Assembly (NCBI GenBank): GCA_903861005.1
Contig: CAIOSP010000014.1
Span: forward strand, 36,578 to 100,577
DNA: 64,000 nt
Source: an uncultured Pseudomonadota bacterium
GTDB lineage: Bacteria > Myxococcota_A > UBA796 > GCA-2862545
Reading direction: 5' to 3'
In this document: positions 17,695 through 28,908 of the stretch, in pieces
Layout: every line of letters starts with the position of its first letter
Numbering within the stretch: position 1 is the first letter of the stretch
Notes under the pieces: generated by a model
The model's input: the letters and a program-made list of their open reading frames with translations, nothing else
The model's database searches: none
Told to the model about the DNA's origin: nothing
Made by a program: the position numbers and the translations under genes

Positions 17695-18584
17695 GGCTTG
17701 GCTTCCGGGCGAACCTTGGTCGACGAGAAGTACGCCACCACGATGCCCACGCCGTAGAGCAGCATCATGGGCATGGCGAGCAGGACCTGGCTGAGCATGT
17801 CCGGGCTGGGCGTGAGGATGGCCGCGACGATGAAGATGATCACCGTGGCCCAGCGGAAGCCCGCCAGCAGGTCCTTGTGGTCGATGAAGCCCAGGCGGGC
17901 CGCAAAGTATGCGCCGATCGGCATCTGGAAGCACGCGCCGAACGCGATCATCATCTGCATCACGCTCGACAGGTAGTCGTCGGCGGACACGGTGACGTTG
18001 GCGTCGATCACGCTGAAGAAGAACGGGAACGCGTTGGGGAAGATCACGTAGTAGCAGAACACCGCACCCGCGATGAACAGCGAGAGCGAGCTGAACCACA
18101 GCGGCGCCACCACGCGGCGCTCGGTCTTGTACAGGCCCGGCGCGATGAACTGCCAGAACTGCCAGGTGAGCACGGGCGACGCGATGCTGATGCCGCCGAT
18201 GAACGCGATCTTGAAGTAGACGTTGATGCCCTCGTACAGGCCGATGGTCACCAGCGACGGCGTGACCGACAGGCCGGACTTGGACGCCGCGTCGTTGAAC
18301 GGCGCGATGAGGATCGCGTAGAGGTCCGACGAGAAGTACAGGCCGATCAGACCGCCGAGGAACGTGGCGACGACCGACTTGATCAGGCGGTCCTTGAGCT
18401 CGATCAGGTGCTCCATCAGGGGCATCCGGAACGCCTCAACCTCGTCGATCTCTCGGTCGAGGCGCTCGAGCTCGTCCTCCTCCAGGATGGCCTGACGCTT
18501 GGCCTCCGCCTGACGACGGCCGGGCGGCACGGGCTTGGCGACCTGGGGCTCAGGTGTCGGCTCTGGCGCGAACGGATCGCTCAC
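17691..18584 (-). CDS. tatC: Twin-arginine translocase subunit TatC
   Basis: A 297-residue multi-span inner-membrane protein, the receptor subunit of the Tat pathway that exports folded proteins with RR signal peptides. Conserved features are MPLMEHLIELKDRLI at the first helix, FWQFIAPGLYKTERR, FYYVIFP-like CYYVIFPNAFPFFF, and the last helices ending near LLYGVGIVVAYF. The roughly 50-residue charged N-terminal extension is longer than in E. coli TatC. Its start overlaps the tatB stop by 4 nt, so the two genes are coupled. The DUF1552-type protein in this window has an RR-containing signal and could be a client. Confidence 0.95.
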   Translation of the reverse strand: MSDPFAPEPTPEPQVAKPVPPGRRQAEAKRQAILEEDELERLDREIDEVEAFRMPLMEHLIELKDRLIKSVVATFLGGLIGLYFSSDLYAILIAPFNDAASKSGLSVTPSLVTIGLYEGINVYFKIAFIGGISIASPVLTWQFWQFIAPGLYKTERRVVAPLWFSSLSLFIAGAVFCYYVIFPNAFPFFFSVIDANVTVSADDYLSSVMQMMIAFGACFQMPIGAYFAARLGFIDHKDLLAGFRWATVIIFIVAAILTPSPDMLSQVLLAMPMMLLYGVGIVVAYFSSTKVRPEAKP

Positions 18585-18997
18585 GTCACCCTCCGACGCT
18601 TCACGATCTCACGGATGTGCGCCGGCAGCTCGTTCCACTCCTCCTCGGTGAAGCCAGGGGCGGGCGCGGCCAGATCAGACGCCGCAGGGTCGGCAGGCGT
18701 GTCGACCGGCTCGGGCTGGGCGCGGGTGCCGTCGTCCGGGGGCGCGCCCTCGGTGGCCTGACGGTCCTTCTCGGCCTGGGCCTCAATCCGCTTGCGGCGG
18801 AGCTCCTTGAGGCGCTCCTCCTCGTCCAGACGGTCCGCCTCAAGCACCAGCGTACGCCGGAAGTTGTCGGCTTCACGCCGGACGCGCGCGTAGAGTTGGC
18901 CCAGGGTGCGGGTCGCCTGCGGCAGGCGCTCCGGGCCGACGACCAGGAGCATCACGATGCCGATGAGGATGATCTCTGGAAAGCCGAGGCTTGGCAT
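18581..18997 (-). CDS. tatB: Sec-independent protein translocase TatB-like subunit
   Basis: A 138-residue single-span protein of the TatA/TatB family. The N-terminal FPEIILIGIVMLLVVGPERLP is the family hallmark, with GPERLP favouring TatB over TatA. It is followed by an amphipathic helix (QATRTLGQLYARVRREADN) and a long charged tail. It works with TatC to recognise twin-arginine substrates. Start ATG 18997; the stop overlaps tatC by 4 nt. It lies 88 nt downstream of the biotin carrier gene on the same strand, so a longer transcript from lon through tatC is possible. Confidence 0.92.
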   Translation of the reverse strand: MPSLGFPEIILIGIVMLLVVGPERLPQATRTLGQLYARVRREADNFRRTLVLEADRLDEEERLKELRRKRIEAQAEKDRQATEGAPPDDGTRAQPEPVDTPADPAASDLAAPAPGFTEEEWNELPAHIREIVKRRRVT

Positions 18998-19085
18998 TCA
19001 ACAACCCGCGCGAACACAACCGCTCAGGGGTACCTTGCGACCGGCCCGCTCGCAACGGCGCGATCGTCCCACACCGACGCCGGGA

Positions 19086-19592
19086 TCACCCGTCGATCGC
19101 TTCCAGGACGACAAGCAGCGTGCCCGCTTCGACCGCCACGCCGGCGGTGACCGCGACCGAGGTGACCTTGGCCGCGAACGGCGCCTTGAACTCGTTCTCC
19201 ATCTTCATGGCCTCGACCACCACCAGGACCTGCCCGGCGGCGACCACGGAGCCCTCGACCACGAGCACGCGCACCACGGCGCCCGGCATGGCGGTGGACA
19301 CGCGCCCCTGACCGGCGTGGCCCGCGTGCGCGAGCGCGGCGGCGCGCGGATCCACCACCTCGCCCCGGGCCGGCGTGTCGCCGTCGAGCACGAACACGGT
19401 GTCCTTGTGGAGCGCGACGCCGATCTTGCGGCGCGGGCCTTCGTTCACGCGGAGCGTCCAGGTGGCGGCGTCGGTGCGGTGGCCGTGGACCAGCACCGGC
19501 GGCTCCTCGTCCAACGCGACGAACCAGCCGATGCCGTCGGGACGCACGTCCACGGTGCGGGTGCGCCCTTCGAGGGTGACCTCGTACTTCAT
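19086..19592 (-). CDS. Biotin carboxyl carrier protein of acyl-CoA carboxylase
   Basis: A 168-residue biotin carrier. The C-terminal biotinyl domain holds the biotinylation motif EAMKMEN with Lys130. The first 75 residues (MKYEVTLEGRTRTVDVRPDG...) form a beta-rich domain like that before the carrier in propionyl/methylcrotonyl-CoA carboxylase alpha chains, so this looks like the detached C-terminal half of such an alpha subunit rather than AccB of fatty-acid synthesis. Start ATG 19592 overlaps the biotin carboxylase stop (ATGA). No carboxyltransferase gene lies nearby. Confidence 0.92.
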   Translation of the reverse strand: MKYEVTLEGRTRTVDVRPDGIGWFVALDEEPPVLVHGHRTDAATWTLRVNEGPRRKIGVALHKDTVFVLDGDTPARGEVVDPRAAALAHAGHAGQGRVSTAMPGAVVRVLVVEGSVVAAGQVLVVVEAMKMENEFKAPFAAKVTSVAVTAGVAVEAGTLLVVLEAIDG

Positions 19593-21118
19593 GACGGCCT
19601 CCGGTGCGTGGCCTTCCAACGGAAGGTGCGGCTCCAGGCGGAGCCCGAGTCATCCGATGCGTCCGACGCGGGCGCCTTGCGGCCCTTGTCGGCTTCAAAC
19701 CGCGCGATGGCCGCGGCGATGAACGCCTCGTCCGACGGCGCGCGCGCCGTACCCATGTTCGCGTCCAGCCACTCCTGCGTCAGGAAGCCGGTGTGGTAGT
19801 TGGCCGCGAGGAAGTCCGGATCCTTGAACAGGGTCAGGAAGAACGGGATGGACGTGGGGATGCCGACCACCCGGTAGTCGTGCAGCGCGCGGGTGGCGCG
19901 GCTGATCGCCTCAGTGCGATCGCGGCCCCAGACCACCAGCTTGGCCAGCATCGGATCGTAGGTGATGGGGACCTCGAACCCCTCGTCCACGCCGCTGTCG
20001 ACGCGCACGAACGGCCCCGCGGGCTCCTTGTAGCCAACCAGCTTGCCGGGCGACGGCCGGAAGCCCGCGTAGGGGTCCTCGGCGTAGATGCGGCACTCGA
20101 TCGCGTGGCCGCGGATGGTGAGGTCCTCCTGCTTGAAGTCGAGCGGGTGACCGGCCGCCACGCGCAGCTGGGCGCGGACCAGGTCGATGCCCGTGATCAT
20201 CTCGGTGATCGGGTGCTCGACCTGCAAGCGGGTGTTCATCTCGAGGAAGTAGAAGTCGGTGTGGTTGGCCGCGAGCAGGAACTCGCAGGTGCCGGCGCCG
20301 ACGTAGTTCACGGCCGCCGCAGCCCGGCAGGCTACCGCGCCCATGGCCGCGCGGACCTCGGGCGAGAGCACGGGGCACGGCGCCTCTTCAACCACCTTCT
20401 GGTGGCGGCGCTGCACCGAGCAGTCGCGCTCGAACAGGTGCACCACGTTGCCGTGCTGGTCGGCCAGCACCTGGATCTCGACGTGGCGGGCGCCCTCAAC
20501 CAGGCGCTCGACGTAGACGGCGTCGTCCGAGAAGGACTTCTTGGCTTCCGACTGCGCGGCGGCGAGCGCGGCGTCGAGCGAGCCGACGTCGTCGACGCGG
20601 CGCATGCCCTTGCCACCACCGCCAGCCGCGGCCTTGAGCATCACCGGGAAGCCGATGTCGATCGCGATCCGGCGGGCTTCGGCCAGGTCAGACAGGGCCT
20701 CCAGCGTGCCAGGGACGATCGGCACCTGGGCGGCGTGCATGCGTTGGCGCGCGCCGGTCTTGCTGCCCATCGAGTCGATGGCCGAGGGCGGCGGGCCGAT
20801 CCAGATCAGGCCCGCGTCGATCACCGCCTGGGCGAACTTGGCGTTCTCCGACAGGAACCCGTAGCCCGGGTGGATGGCGTCACAGCCGGTGGAGCGCGCC
20901 GCCTCGAGGATCTTCTCGACCACGAGGTAGCTCTGGTTGGACGGCGGCGGGCCCAGGTGGACCGCCTCGTCTGCGCTGCGCACGTGAAGGGCGTCGACGT
21001 CGGCGTCTGAGTAGACGGCGACGGCCTCGATGCCCTCTTCGTGGCACCCGCGGATCACACGAACGGCGATCTCGCCCCGGTTGGCCACCAGGACGCGCCG
21101 GATCGGACGAACGGTCAT
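19589..21118 (-). CDS. accC: Biotin carboxylase subunit of acyl-CoA carboxylase
   Basis: A 509-residue ATP-grasp biotin carboxylase that carboxylates biotin using ATP and bicarbonate. Visible motifs: the N-terminal VLVANRGEIAVRVIRG, the glycine-rich ATP lid AAAGGGGKGMR, VERDCSVQRRHQK-type segment (ERDCSVQRRHQKVVEEAP), and MNTRLQVEHPITE with the catalytic basic residues. The family core ends around residue 450; the extra tail makes it longer than E. coli AccC (about 450). It overlaps the biotin carrier gene by 4 nt, and its start touches the stop of the small membrane protein, so expression is coupled. The acyl-CoA substrate is not shown by the sequence. Confidence 0.95.
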   Translation of the reverse strand: MTVRPIRRVLVANRGEIAVRVIRGCHEEGIEAVAVYSDADVDALHVRSADEAVHLGPPPSNQSYLVVEKILEAARSTGCDAIHPGYGFLSENAKFAQAVIDAGLIWIGPPPSAIDSMGSKTGARQRMHAAQVPIVPGTLEALSDLAEARRIAIDIGFPVMLKAAAGGGGKGMRRVDDVGSLDAALAAAQSEAKKSFSDDAVYVERLVEGARHVEIQVLADQHGNVVHLFERDCSVQRRHQKVVEEAPCPVLSPEVRAAMGAVACRAAAAVNYVGAGTCEFLLAANHTDFYFLEMNTRLQVEHPITEMITGIDLVRAQLRVAAGHPLDFKQEDLTIRGHAIECRIYAEDPYAGFRPSPGKLVGYKEPAGPFVRVDSGVDEGFEVPITYDPMLAKLVVWGRDRTEAISRATRALHDYRVVGIPTSIPFFLTLFKDPDFLAANYHTGFLTQEWLDANMGTARAPSDEAFIAAAIARFEADKGRKAPASDASDDSGSAWSRTFRWKATHRRPS

Positions 21119-21468
21119 CAGGGCTTCTTGCCTCCGGCCGACGGGTTGGACCCGCTCGGCTCCTTCTGGATCTTGTCGAGCGCGTCCGACGTGGCGTCGG
21201 CGGCCTTGGCGCCTGCCTGTACCGCCTTCTTGCCCACCTGCACCGCGCCTGCGCCCACCTGGGCCCCCACCTTCACCGCTTCCTCACTTGCCTGATGGAC
21301 AGCGGCCTTCACGGTGGGCGGCGCGGTCGCCATGAACACGTAGTAGACGGCCAGGCCACCGAAGCCCAGAAGCGCCGCAATCAGCGCCATCTTCACGAGC
21401 TTCTGCACGATGGCGATGACCACGACGATCACCACCAGGGCGAACACGGCTCCAAACAACCAGCTCAA
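21118..21468 (-). CDS. Small membrane protein with alanine-rich tail
   Basis: A 116-residue protein with one long or two adjacent hydrophobic segments in the first 50 residues (FGAVFALVVIVVVIAIVQKL, MALIAALLGFGGLAVYYVF). An amphipathic Ala/Lys/Val/Gly-rich stretch follows (QASEEAVKVGAQVGAGAVQV), then a short polar tail. I do not recognise it. It starts only 5 nt after the lon stop, and its own stop overlaps the biotin carboxylase start by 1 nt, so it sits inside a tightly coupled lon-carboxylase operon. A role at the membrane connected with either neighbour is possible but not demonstrated. Confidence 0.75.
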   Translation of the reverse strand: MSWLFGAVFALVVIVVVIAIVQKLVKMALIAALLGFGGLAVYYVFMATAPPTVKAAVHQASEEAVKVGAQVGAGAVQVGKKAVQAGAKAADATSDALDKIQKEPSGSNPSAGGKKP

Positions 21469-21473
21469 TGGGA

Positions 21474-23897
<2,424 letters not shown>

Positions 23898-23997
23898 GCG
23901 TGGAAACTCGCGGTTGGGGGTGCCCGAACCTATTCCCCAACCCCCTTAGGGAAAAGGGGGGGAGGCATGTCTGCTGGCATTTCCCGTCACCGCCCCG

Positions 23998-26379
23998 CTA
24001 GACGCCCTCGATCTGGCAGGCGCCGCTGCACCCGTCGCCGTCGATCAGGGCGCCGTCGTCGCAGCCCTCGCCCGGGTCCACCACCCAGTTGCCACAACGC
24101 CACGGCGGCGGATCGGTGTCCGTCGGCGGTCCGACGGTGTCGGTGTCGGTCGGCGGCACGTCCGTGTCTGTCGGAGGCGGCACGTCCGTGTCGGTCGGCG
24201 GAACCACCGTGTCCGTGTCGACAACGGTGTCGGTGTCCGGCGGCGCGACCGTGTCGGTGTCGACCACCACGTCCGTGTCAGGCGGCGAGCCCGTGTCGGT
24301 GTCCACCACCACGTCCGTGTCAGGCGGCGAGGCGGTGTCGGTGTCCATCGACGTGTCGACGTGCGTGTACCCGCCGCTGTCGTACGAGTCGGCCGTGTCG
24401 GTGTCGACGTAGCCGCCCGGGCCGCCGCCGGTGTGGGGGCCCGGATCGGTGTCGTCGGTGTCGCCGCCGGTGTCGTCGGTGTCGCCCTCCCACGGCACGA
24501 TCCCGTCCTTGGCCACCTCGACGTCGATCCAGTTGAACGGCTCGCGGAGCGTCAGGACGACGGCGAACTTGTGCGTGCCCTCGAGCGGCGTCTCAGGCGT
24601 CCACGGGATCTCCAGATGTCCCCCGCCTCCGTAGGACTGCGAGGCCACGGTGTCCCAAGCGAAGTCCTGCGCGTGCGCGATCGACACCGTGCCGATCACG
24701 TCCTTCCCGTAGAACTTGGTGTGCGTCAGGTCCACGGTGAACGTGAAGTCGCTGCCGTCTGGTTTCCCGTCCACGCCCAGCGTGCCATCCGGCAGCTTCT
24801 GCAGGAAGGTGACCCACTCCTTCCCCACCGAGACGTTCACGCTCGACAGGTCCGGCATGATGCCCTTCAACGCCTTGCTGACCACGGACAGGAGGTCCTT
24901 CACCGTGGCGCCTGGGCCGACCGATGCAAACTGCGAGACGATCACGTCGGTTCGGTAGTCGCGATCGTTGAGCTCCTGCGCCAGGAACAGGCCGTAGTCG
25001 AAGGTCCCGCGCGCGCCGCCCCGCACCTCCACCAGCTCGATCGGAATCACCCCATACAGGGTCAGCCCAAACGTCGCGTACGCAAAGACGTCCGCCTTCA
25101 CCTCGGCCGCGGTGACCATCGCCGACACCTTGCCCACTCGGGTGACGTCTCGGGTGGTGGTCGACTCAAACTCGTTGACAAAGCTGCAGTCGTCCGCCTG
25201 ACACTGAAAGCCCGAGGTGAGCGCGTAGTTCTTGCCCACGCCCAGGTCGAAGAGGGTCAGCTGCGGCCCCACGAACGCCTTCGCGCTCATGTTCCAGCCA
25301 AGGCCAATGCTGACCTCGCCGGCCACACACAGCGGCAAGAACCCCACTGGGATGTACACGGCGCCCATCTGCCAGCGCCCAAAGCGTATCTTGCAGGACA
25401 CGTCGAACGACCGTTTGTCCATGCCCACCAGAAACTTGGCGGACACGTCCAGGCCCAAGGTGCCCTTCAACAGGAGCCGAGGGTTGTCCGTGAACGCCAC
25501 GTCGATCTTTAAATTGGGCTTGAGCTGCTGCACCCCAAGCTGGAGCTTGAAGAGCGAATCGGCGGAGGGGTCGTCGCACTTGATGCCCGAGGACCCGGGA
25601 ACCGTGTAGATCGCGCTCACGCCCGTGTCGTCCGCCAGCAGCGGCGTGTACCTCCCGGTCTTCGGGTCGTACTCGACCACACCGTCCAGCTCCGGGTCGA
25701 GCAGGACCTCCTCCTGCCGCACCGGGATCTCGAACTCCAGCGGCGCCGAGATCAGCTGCGACGGGTGCACCGTCTCGAACTCGACCTCTTGTCCGTCGTC
25801 GAGGGTCCGTACGGCGGTCACCACGCCCCCGACCGACTGCGCGCCGGTGCCCAGGATCGAGTCGCCGACCGCCAGCGGCGGGCCGCGCTGCACGAACCGG
25901 TAGACCGCGCCGAGGATGCTGCCCGTCTGCCGCACAAGCGTCGTCGGCACCACCACGTCCGCGTCCGAGACCAGCTTCACGCCGTCCACCACGTCGGCGC
26001 GCATCACGTTCAGCCGGGTGCGGGTGCCGGCCGGGCCCTCCACCACGACGTCGGACAGACCCGGCGTCGACCCGCCCGTGACCGACACGCCCGACGTGAC
26101 GACCACGTCCGTGTCGCTGGAGGTCAGGGTGATCTGTTCTGCCGGCACCCTGCCCAGCACCACACCGTTGGCGTCGAGCGCCTCCACCTTCAGGCGCACC
26201 GTGTCGTCGGTGCCGCGCAGCAGCAGGGCCGCGGGGGTCACCCGCAGCGACGTCGCCGTCGAGAGGTCCGCCGCGACCGGGCCGCCGGTGTCGACGGGGT
26301 TCTGGACGTCATCCCCCGCCGGGTCGGGCGCGCCACAGGCCGCCACCCACGAGATCAAAAGGGCGAACAAGACACGCAT
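23998..26379 (-). CDS. Large lipoprotein with Asp-Thr-rich region and C-terminal cysteine repeat
   Basis: A 793-residue predicted lipoprotein. The signal peptide MRVLFALLISWVAAC ends in a lipobox (Cys15). An Ig-like beta region (about 40-200; LRVTPAALLLRGTDDTVRL) follows, then a long beta-rich middle. About 130 residues near the C-terminus are made of DTDT/DTDV units. The C-terminus is a myxococcal cysteine-rich repeat (CGNWVVDPGEGCDDG...GCSGACQ). ATG 26379 follows GGAGTTGTTTG; an open frame from 26592 adds a basic non-coding stretch. The DTD region may be an extended tether or bind Ca2+; that is inference. Divergent from the sulfatase gene across about 220 nt. Confidence 0.8.
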   Translation of the reverse strand: MRVLFALLISWVAACGAPDPAGDDVQNPVDTGGPVAADLSTATSLRVTPAALLLRGTDDTVRLKVEALDANGVVLGRVPAEQITLTSSDTDVVVTSGVSVTGGSTPGLSDVVVEGPAGTRTRLNVMRADVVDGVKLVSDADVVVPTTLVRQTGSILGAVYRFVQRGPPLAVGDSILGTGAQSVGGVVTAVRTLDDGQEVEFETVHPSQLISAPLEFEIPVRQEEVLLDPELDGVVEYDPKTGRYTPLLADDTGVSAIYTVPGSSGIKCDDPSADSLFKLQLGVQQLKPNLKIDVAFTDNPRLLLKGTLGLDVSAKFLVGMDKRSFDVSCKIRFGRWQMGAVYIPVGFLPLCVAGEVSIGLGWNMSAKAFVGPQLTLFDLGVGKNYALTSGFQCQADDCSFVNEFESTTTRDVTRVGKVSAMVTAAEVKADVFAYATFGLTLYGVIPIELVEVRGGARGTFDYGLFLAQELNDRDYRTDVIVSQFASVGPGATVKDLLSVVSKALKGIMPDLSSVNVSVGKEWVTFLQKLPDGTLGVDGKPDGSDFTFTVDLTHTKFYGKDVIGTVSIAHAQDFAWDTVASQSYGGGGHLEIPWTPETPLEGTHKFAVVLTLREPFNWIDVEVAKDGIVPWEGDTDDTGGDTDDTDPGPHTGGGPGGYVDTDTADSYDSGGYTHVDTSMDTDTASPPDTDVVVDTDTGSPPDTDVVVDTDTVAPPDTDTVVDTDTVVPPTDTDVPPPTDTDVPPTDTDTVGPPTDTDPPPWRCGNWVVDPGEGCDDGALIDGDGCSGACQIEGV

Positions 26380-26600
26380 CAAACAACTCCACGCCCGGGA
26401 AGAGCCCAGGGACACGAACAAGCCACGCCGGGAGGCTACCACTGGCCGGCCGATCCCCGAATAGGGGCGCAACCGCGCGCGCGAGAGTCGCGCTCCTACG
26501 CAGATCCAACATCGCCATCCGCCGAACCCTGACCGACCGAGTCGACGACGACGCGCGGACCGCCGCGGCGGGGTAGACGGCCCCGGTCCCAAGGTGGCTC

Positions 26601-28814
26601 ATGCGTCGTCTCCTCCCCTGGCTGGGCGCGCTCGCCCTGATCGCGGCCATCTTCGCCGCGATCGTCTCCCTCGCGCCCGCGCGCAAGCGCCCGAACGTCC
26701 TGCTGATCACGTTCGACGCCACCCGCGGCGACCACATGGACTGGGCCAGCGGGCGCAAGGACGTCACGCCCATGCTCGACGCGCTCGTCGCCCGGGGCAC
26801 GTGGTTCAAGGCCGACATCACCGCGCAGCCGCTCACGCTGCCCTCGCACACGTCGATCATGACCGGGCTGTACCCGTACCACCACGGCGTGCGGAACAAC
26901 GGCACCTACATCGTGCCGCCGGACGCGGTGACGCTCGCCGAGCGCCTCAAGGACGCGGGCTACCAGACGCACGGCATCGTCTCGGCGTTCGTCCTCGACA
27001 GCCAGTTCGGCCTGGACCAGGGCTTTGACTCCTACGACGACGACCTGTCCGGCGGGCCCGAGCAGAAGATGTTCATGTTCAAGGAGGTCCGCGCCGACCG
27101 CACCGCCGCCCGCGCGGTGCAGTGGCTGACCGACGTGTGGAACCACCAGGACCCGTTCTTCATGTGGGTCCACTTCTTCGACCCCCACGCCGACTACGAG
27201 CCGCCCGCCGACATCGCCGCCCGCTTCCCCGGCGACCCGTACACCGGCGAGATCGCGTTCGCCGACCGCGAGCTGGGCCGCGTGATCAAGGAGCTGGACG
27301 ACCGCGGCCAGCTCGACAACACGATCATCGTCTTCACGTCCGACCACGGCGAGGGCCTGGGCGAGCACGGCGAAGACACGCACGGCTTGTTCGTCTACGA
27401 CTCCACCACGCACGTCCCGCTGGTGTTCAAGGGCCCGGGCGTCCCCGCGGGCGGTCGCGTCGACGACGTGGTGCGCTCGGTCGACATCGTGCCGACCGTG
27501 CTCGACCTGCTGGGGCTGGCCATCCCCGACGGCCTGGACGGCCAGTCGCTGGTGCCCGTCTGGCACGGCGACACCTCGCCCCGCGTGGCGTACACGGAGA
27601 CACTCGTGCCGCGCCTGAGCTTTGGCTGGTCCGAGGTCCGCGCGCTCCGCGCCGATCAGTGGAAGGTGGTCGACGCGCCGCGCGACGAGGTCTACGACAT
27701 GGCCACCGACCCGCACGAGCTGCACGACCTCGCCGCCACCCAGGCCGGCTCCGGTGAGCCGCTCCTGCTGTTCAACGACATGACCCGCCGCGTGGCCGAG
27801 GATCCGTTCGCCCAGGGGTCGCAGGCGCCGTCCACCATGGACTCCGCCACCCGCGCCAAGCTCGCCGCGCTTGGCTACGTCAGCGACGCCCCCAAGACGA
27901 CCGGGCCGCTCGCGGATCCCAAGGATCGCCTGCCGTTCTGGAAGCGCTTCCAGAAGGGTCAGGACCTCCTCCGCCTCAAGCGCTACGACGAGGCCGAGGC
28001 CACCATCCGCGCGCTGGTGAACGACGACCCGGGCAACGTGCTCGCGCTGGGCTCGCTGGCGAACGCGCTCAGCCGCCTGGACCGCGCGGACGACGCGCTC
28101 GCGGTCTACCGCACGATGATCAGCCTCGACCCCACCTACGACACCGCCTGGCTGGGCGCGGCGCGCGTGCTGCGCTCCAAGGATCAGTACGCCGAGGCGG
28201 AGACCATGGTGCGCCAGGTGATCGCGCGCGAGCCGAACAACCCGGACGGCTACGTGGGCCTGGGCGACGTCTTCCTGGACCAGAACCGCTACCCCGAGTC
28301 CGAGCAGGCCTTCCGTCAGGCGCTCCTGATCGACCCGCACGCGTCGCTCGCGTCGGCGGGCCTGGGCAACTGCCTCAACCGCGCGGGCCGGCTGGATGAG
28401 GCGTTCGCCGTGCTCTCCAAGGCGGCCGCCGCGGATCCGAGCGACCACGCGCTCACCTACAACCTGGGCGTGGTGACCGAGCGCAAGGGCGACCTGAAGG
28501 GCGCCATGACGCTCTACCAGCGCGCGGTGGCGCTCGACGACGAGCACTCCATGTCCTGGAACAACCTGGGCAACCTGCTGGAGCGCCAGGGCCGGCACGC
28601 CGAGGCCATCACGAACATCCGCAAGGCGCACGAGCTGGACGCCGACAACGTCGAGGCCACGTACAACCTCGGCGCGCTGCTTGTGTTGTACGGAAGCGCC
28701 GCAGAGGCCATCCCCCTGCTGGACGCCGCCATGGCGCAGCAGCCGGGGATCGGGCGCGCGGTCGAACTAAAGGCCAAGGCCACAGCCGCCCTCGCAGCGA
28801 CCCAATTGCGGTGA
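26601..28814 (+). CDS. Membrane-anchored sulfatase-like protein with TPR repeats
   Basis: A 737-residue protein: N-terminal membrane anchor (about 4-26), an alkaline-phosphatase-superfamily sulfatase domain (about 30-425), then at least seven tetratricopeptide repeats to the C-terminus. Metal-site motifs are present: NVLLITFDATRGDH with Asp39, VFTSDHGEGLGEHG, and HVPLVFKGPG. At the sulfatase nucleophile position the sequence is LTLPSH, so Thr79 stands where C/S-x-P-S-R would give formylglycine. It may therefore be a phosphotransferase or hydrolase using Thr rather than a true sulfatase. This Thr form is common in sulfatase-TPR proteins, as far as I recall. Start ATG 26601. Confidence 0.85.
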   Translation: MRRLLPWLGALALIAAIFAAIVSLAPARKRPNVLLITFDATRGDHMDWASGRKDVTPMLDALVARGTWFKADITAQPLTLPSHTSIMTGLYPYHHGVRNNGTYIVPPDAVTLAERLKDAGYQTHGIVSAFVLDSQFGLDQGFDSYDDDLSGGPEQKMFMFKEVRADRTAARAVQWLTDVWNHQDPFFMWVHFFDPHADYEPPADIAARFPGDPYTGEIAFADRELGRVIKELDDRGQLDNTIIVFTSDHGEGLGEHGEDTHGLFVYDSTTHVPLVFKGPGVPAGGRVDDVVRSVDIVPTVLDLLGLAIPDGLDGQSLVPVWHGDTSPRVAYTETLVPRLSFGWSEVRALRADQWKVVDAPRDEVYDMATDPHELHDLAATQAGSGEPLLLFNDMTRRVAEDPFAQGSQAPSTMDSATRAKLAALGYVSDAPKTTGPLADPKDRLPFWKRFQKGQDLLRLKRYDEAEATIRALVNDDPGNVLALGSLANALSRLDRADDALAVYRTMISLDPTYDTAWLGAARVLRSKDQYAEAETMVRQVIAREPNNPDGYVGLGDVFLDQNRYPESEQAFRQALLIDPHASLASAGLGNCLNRAGRLDEAFAVLSKAAAADPSDHALTYNLGVVTERKGDLKGAMTLYQRAVALDDEHSMSWNNLGNLLERQGRHAEAITNIRKAHELDADNVEATYNLGALLVLYGSAAEAIPLLDAAMAQQPGIGRAVELKAKATAALAATQLR

Positions 28815-28908
28815 GCCACCTCGACGACCCGTCAAGGCGCGGCTCGTAAGGCCAACCCTTCTTGTGTTCATAATTCCTTCCCCGTACAAGCGGCGGCCTG
28901 GAGGTCGC

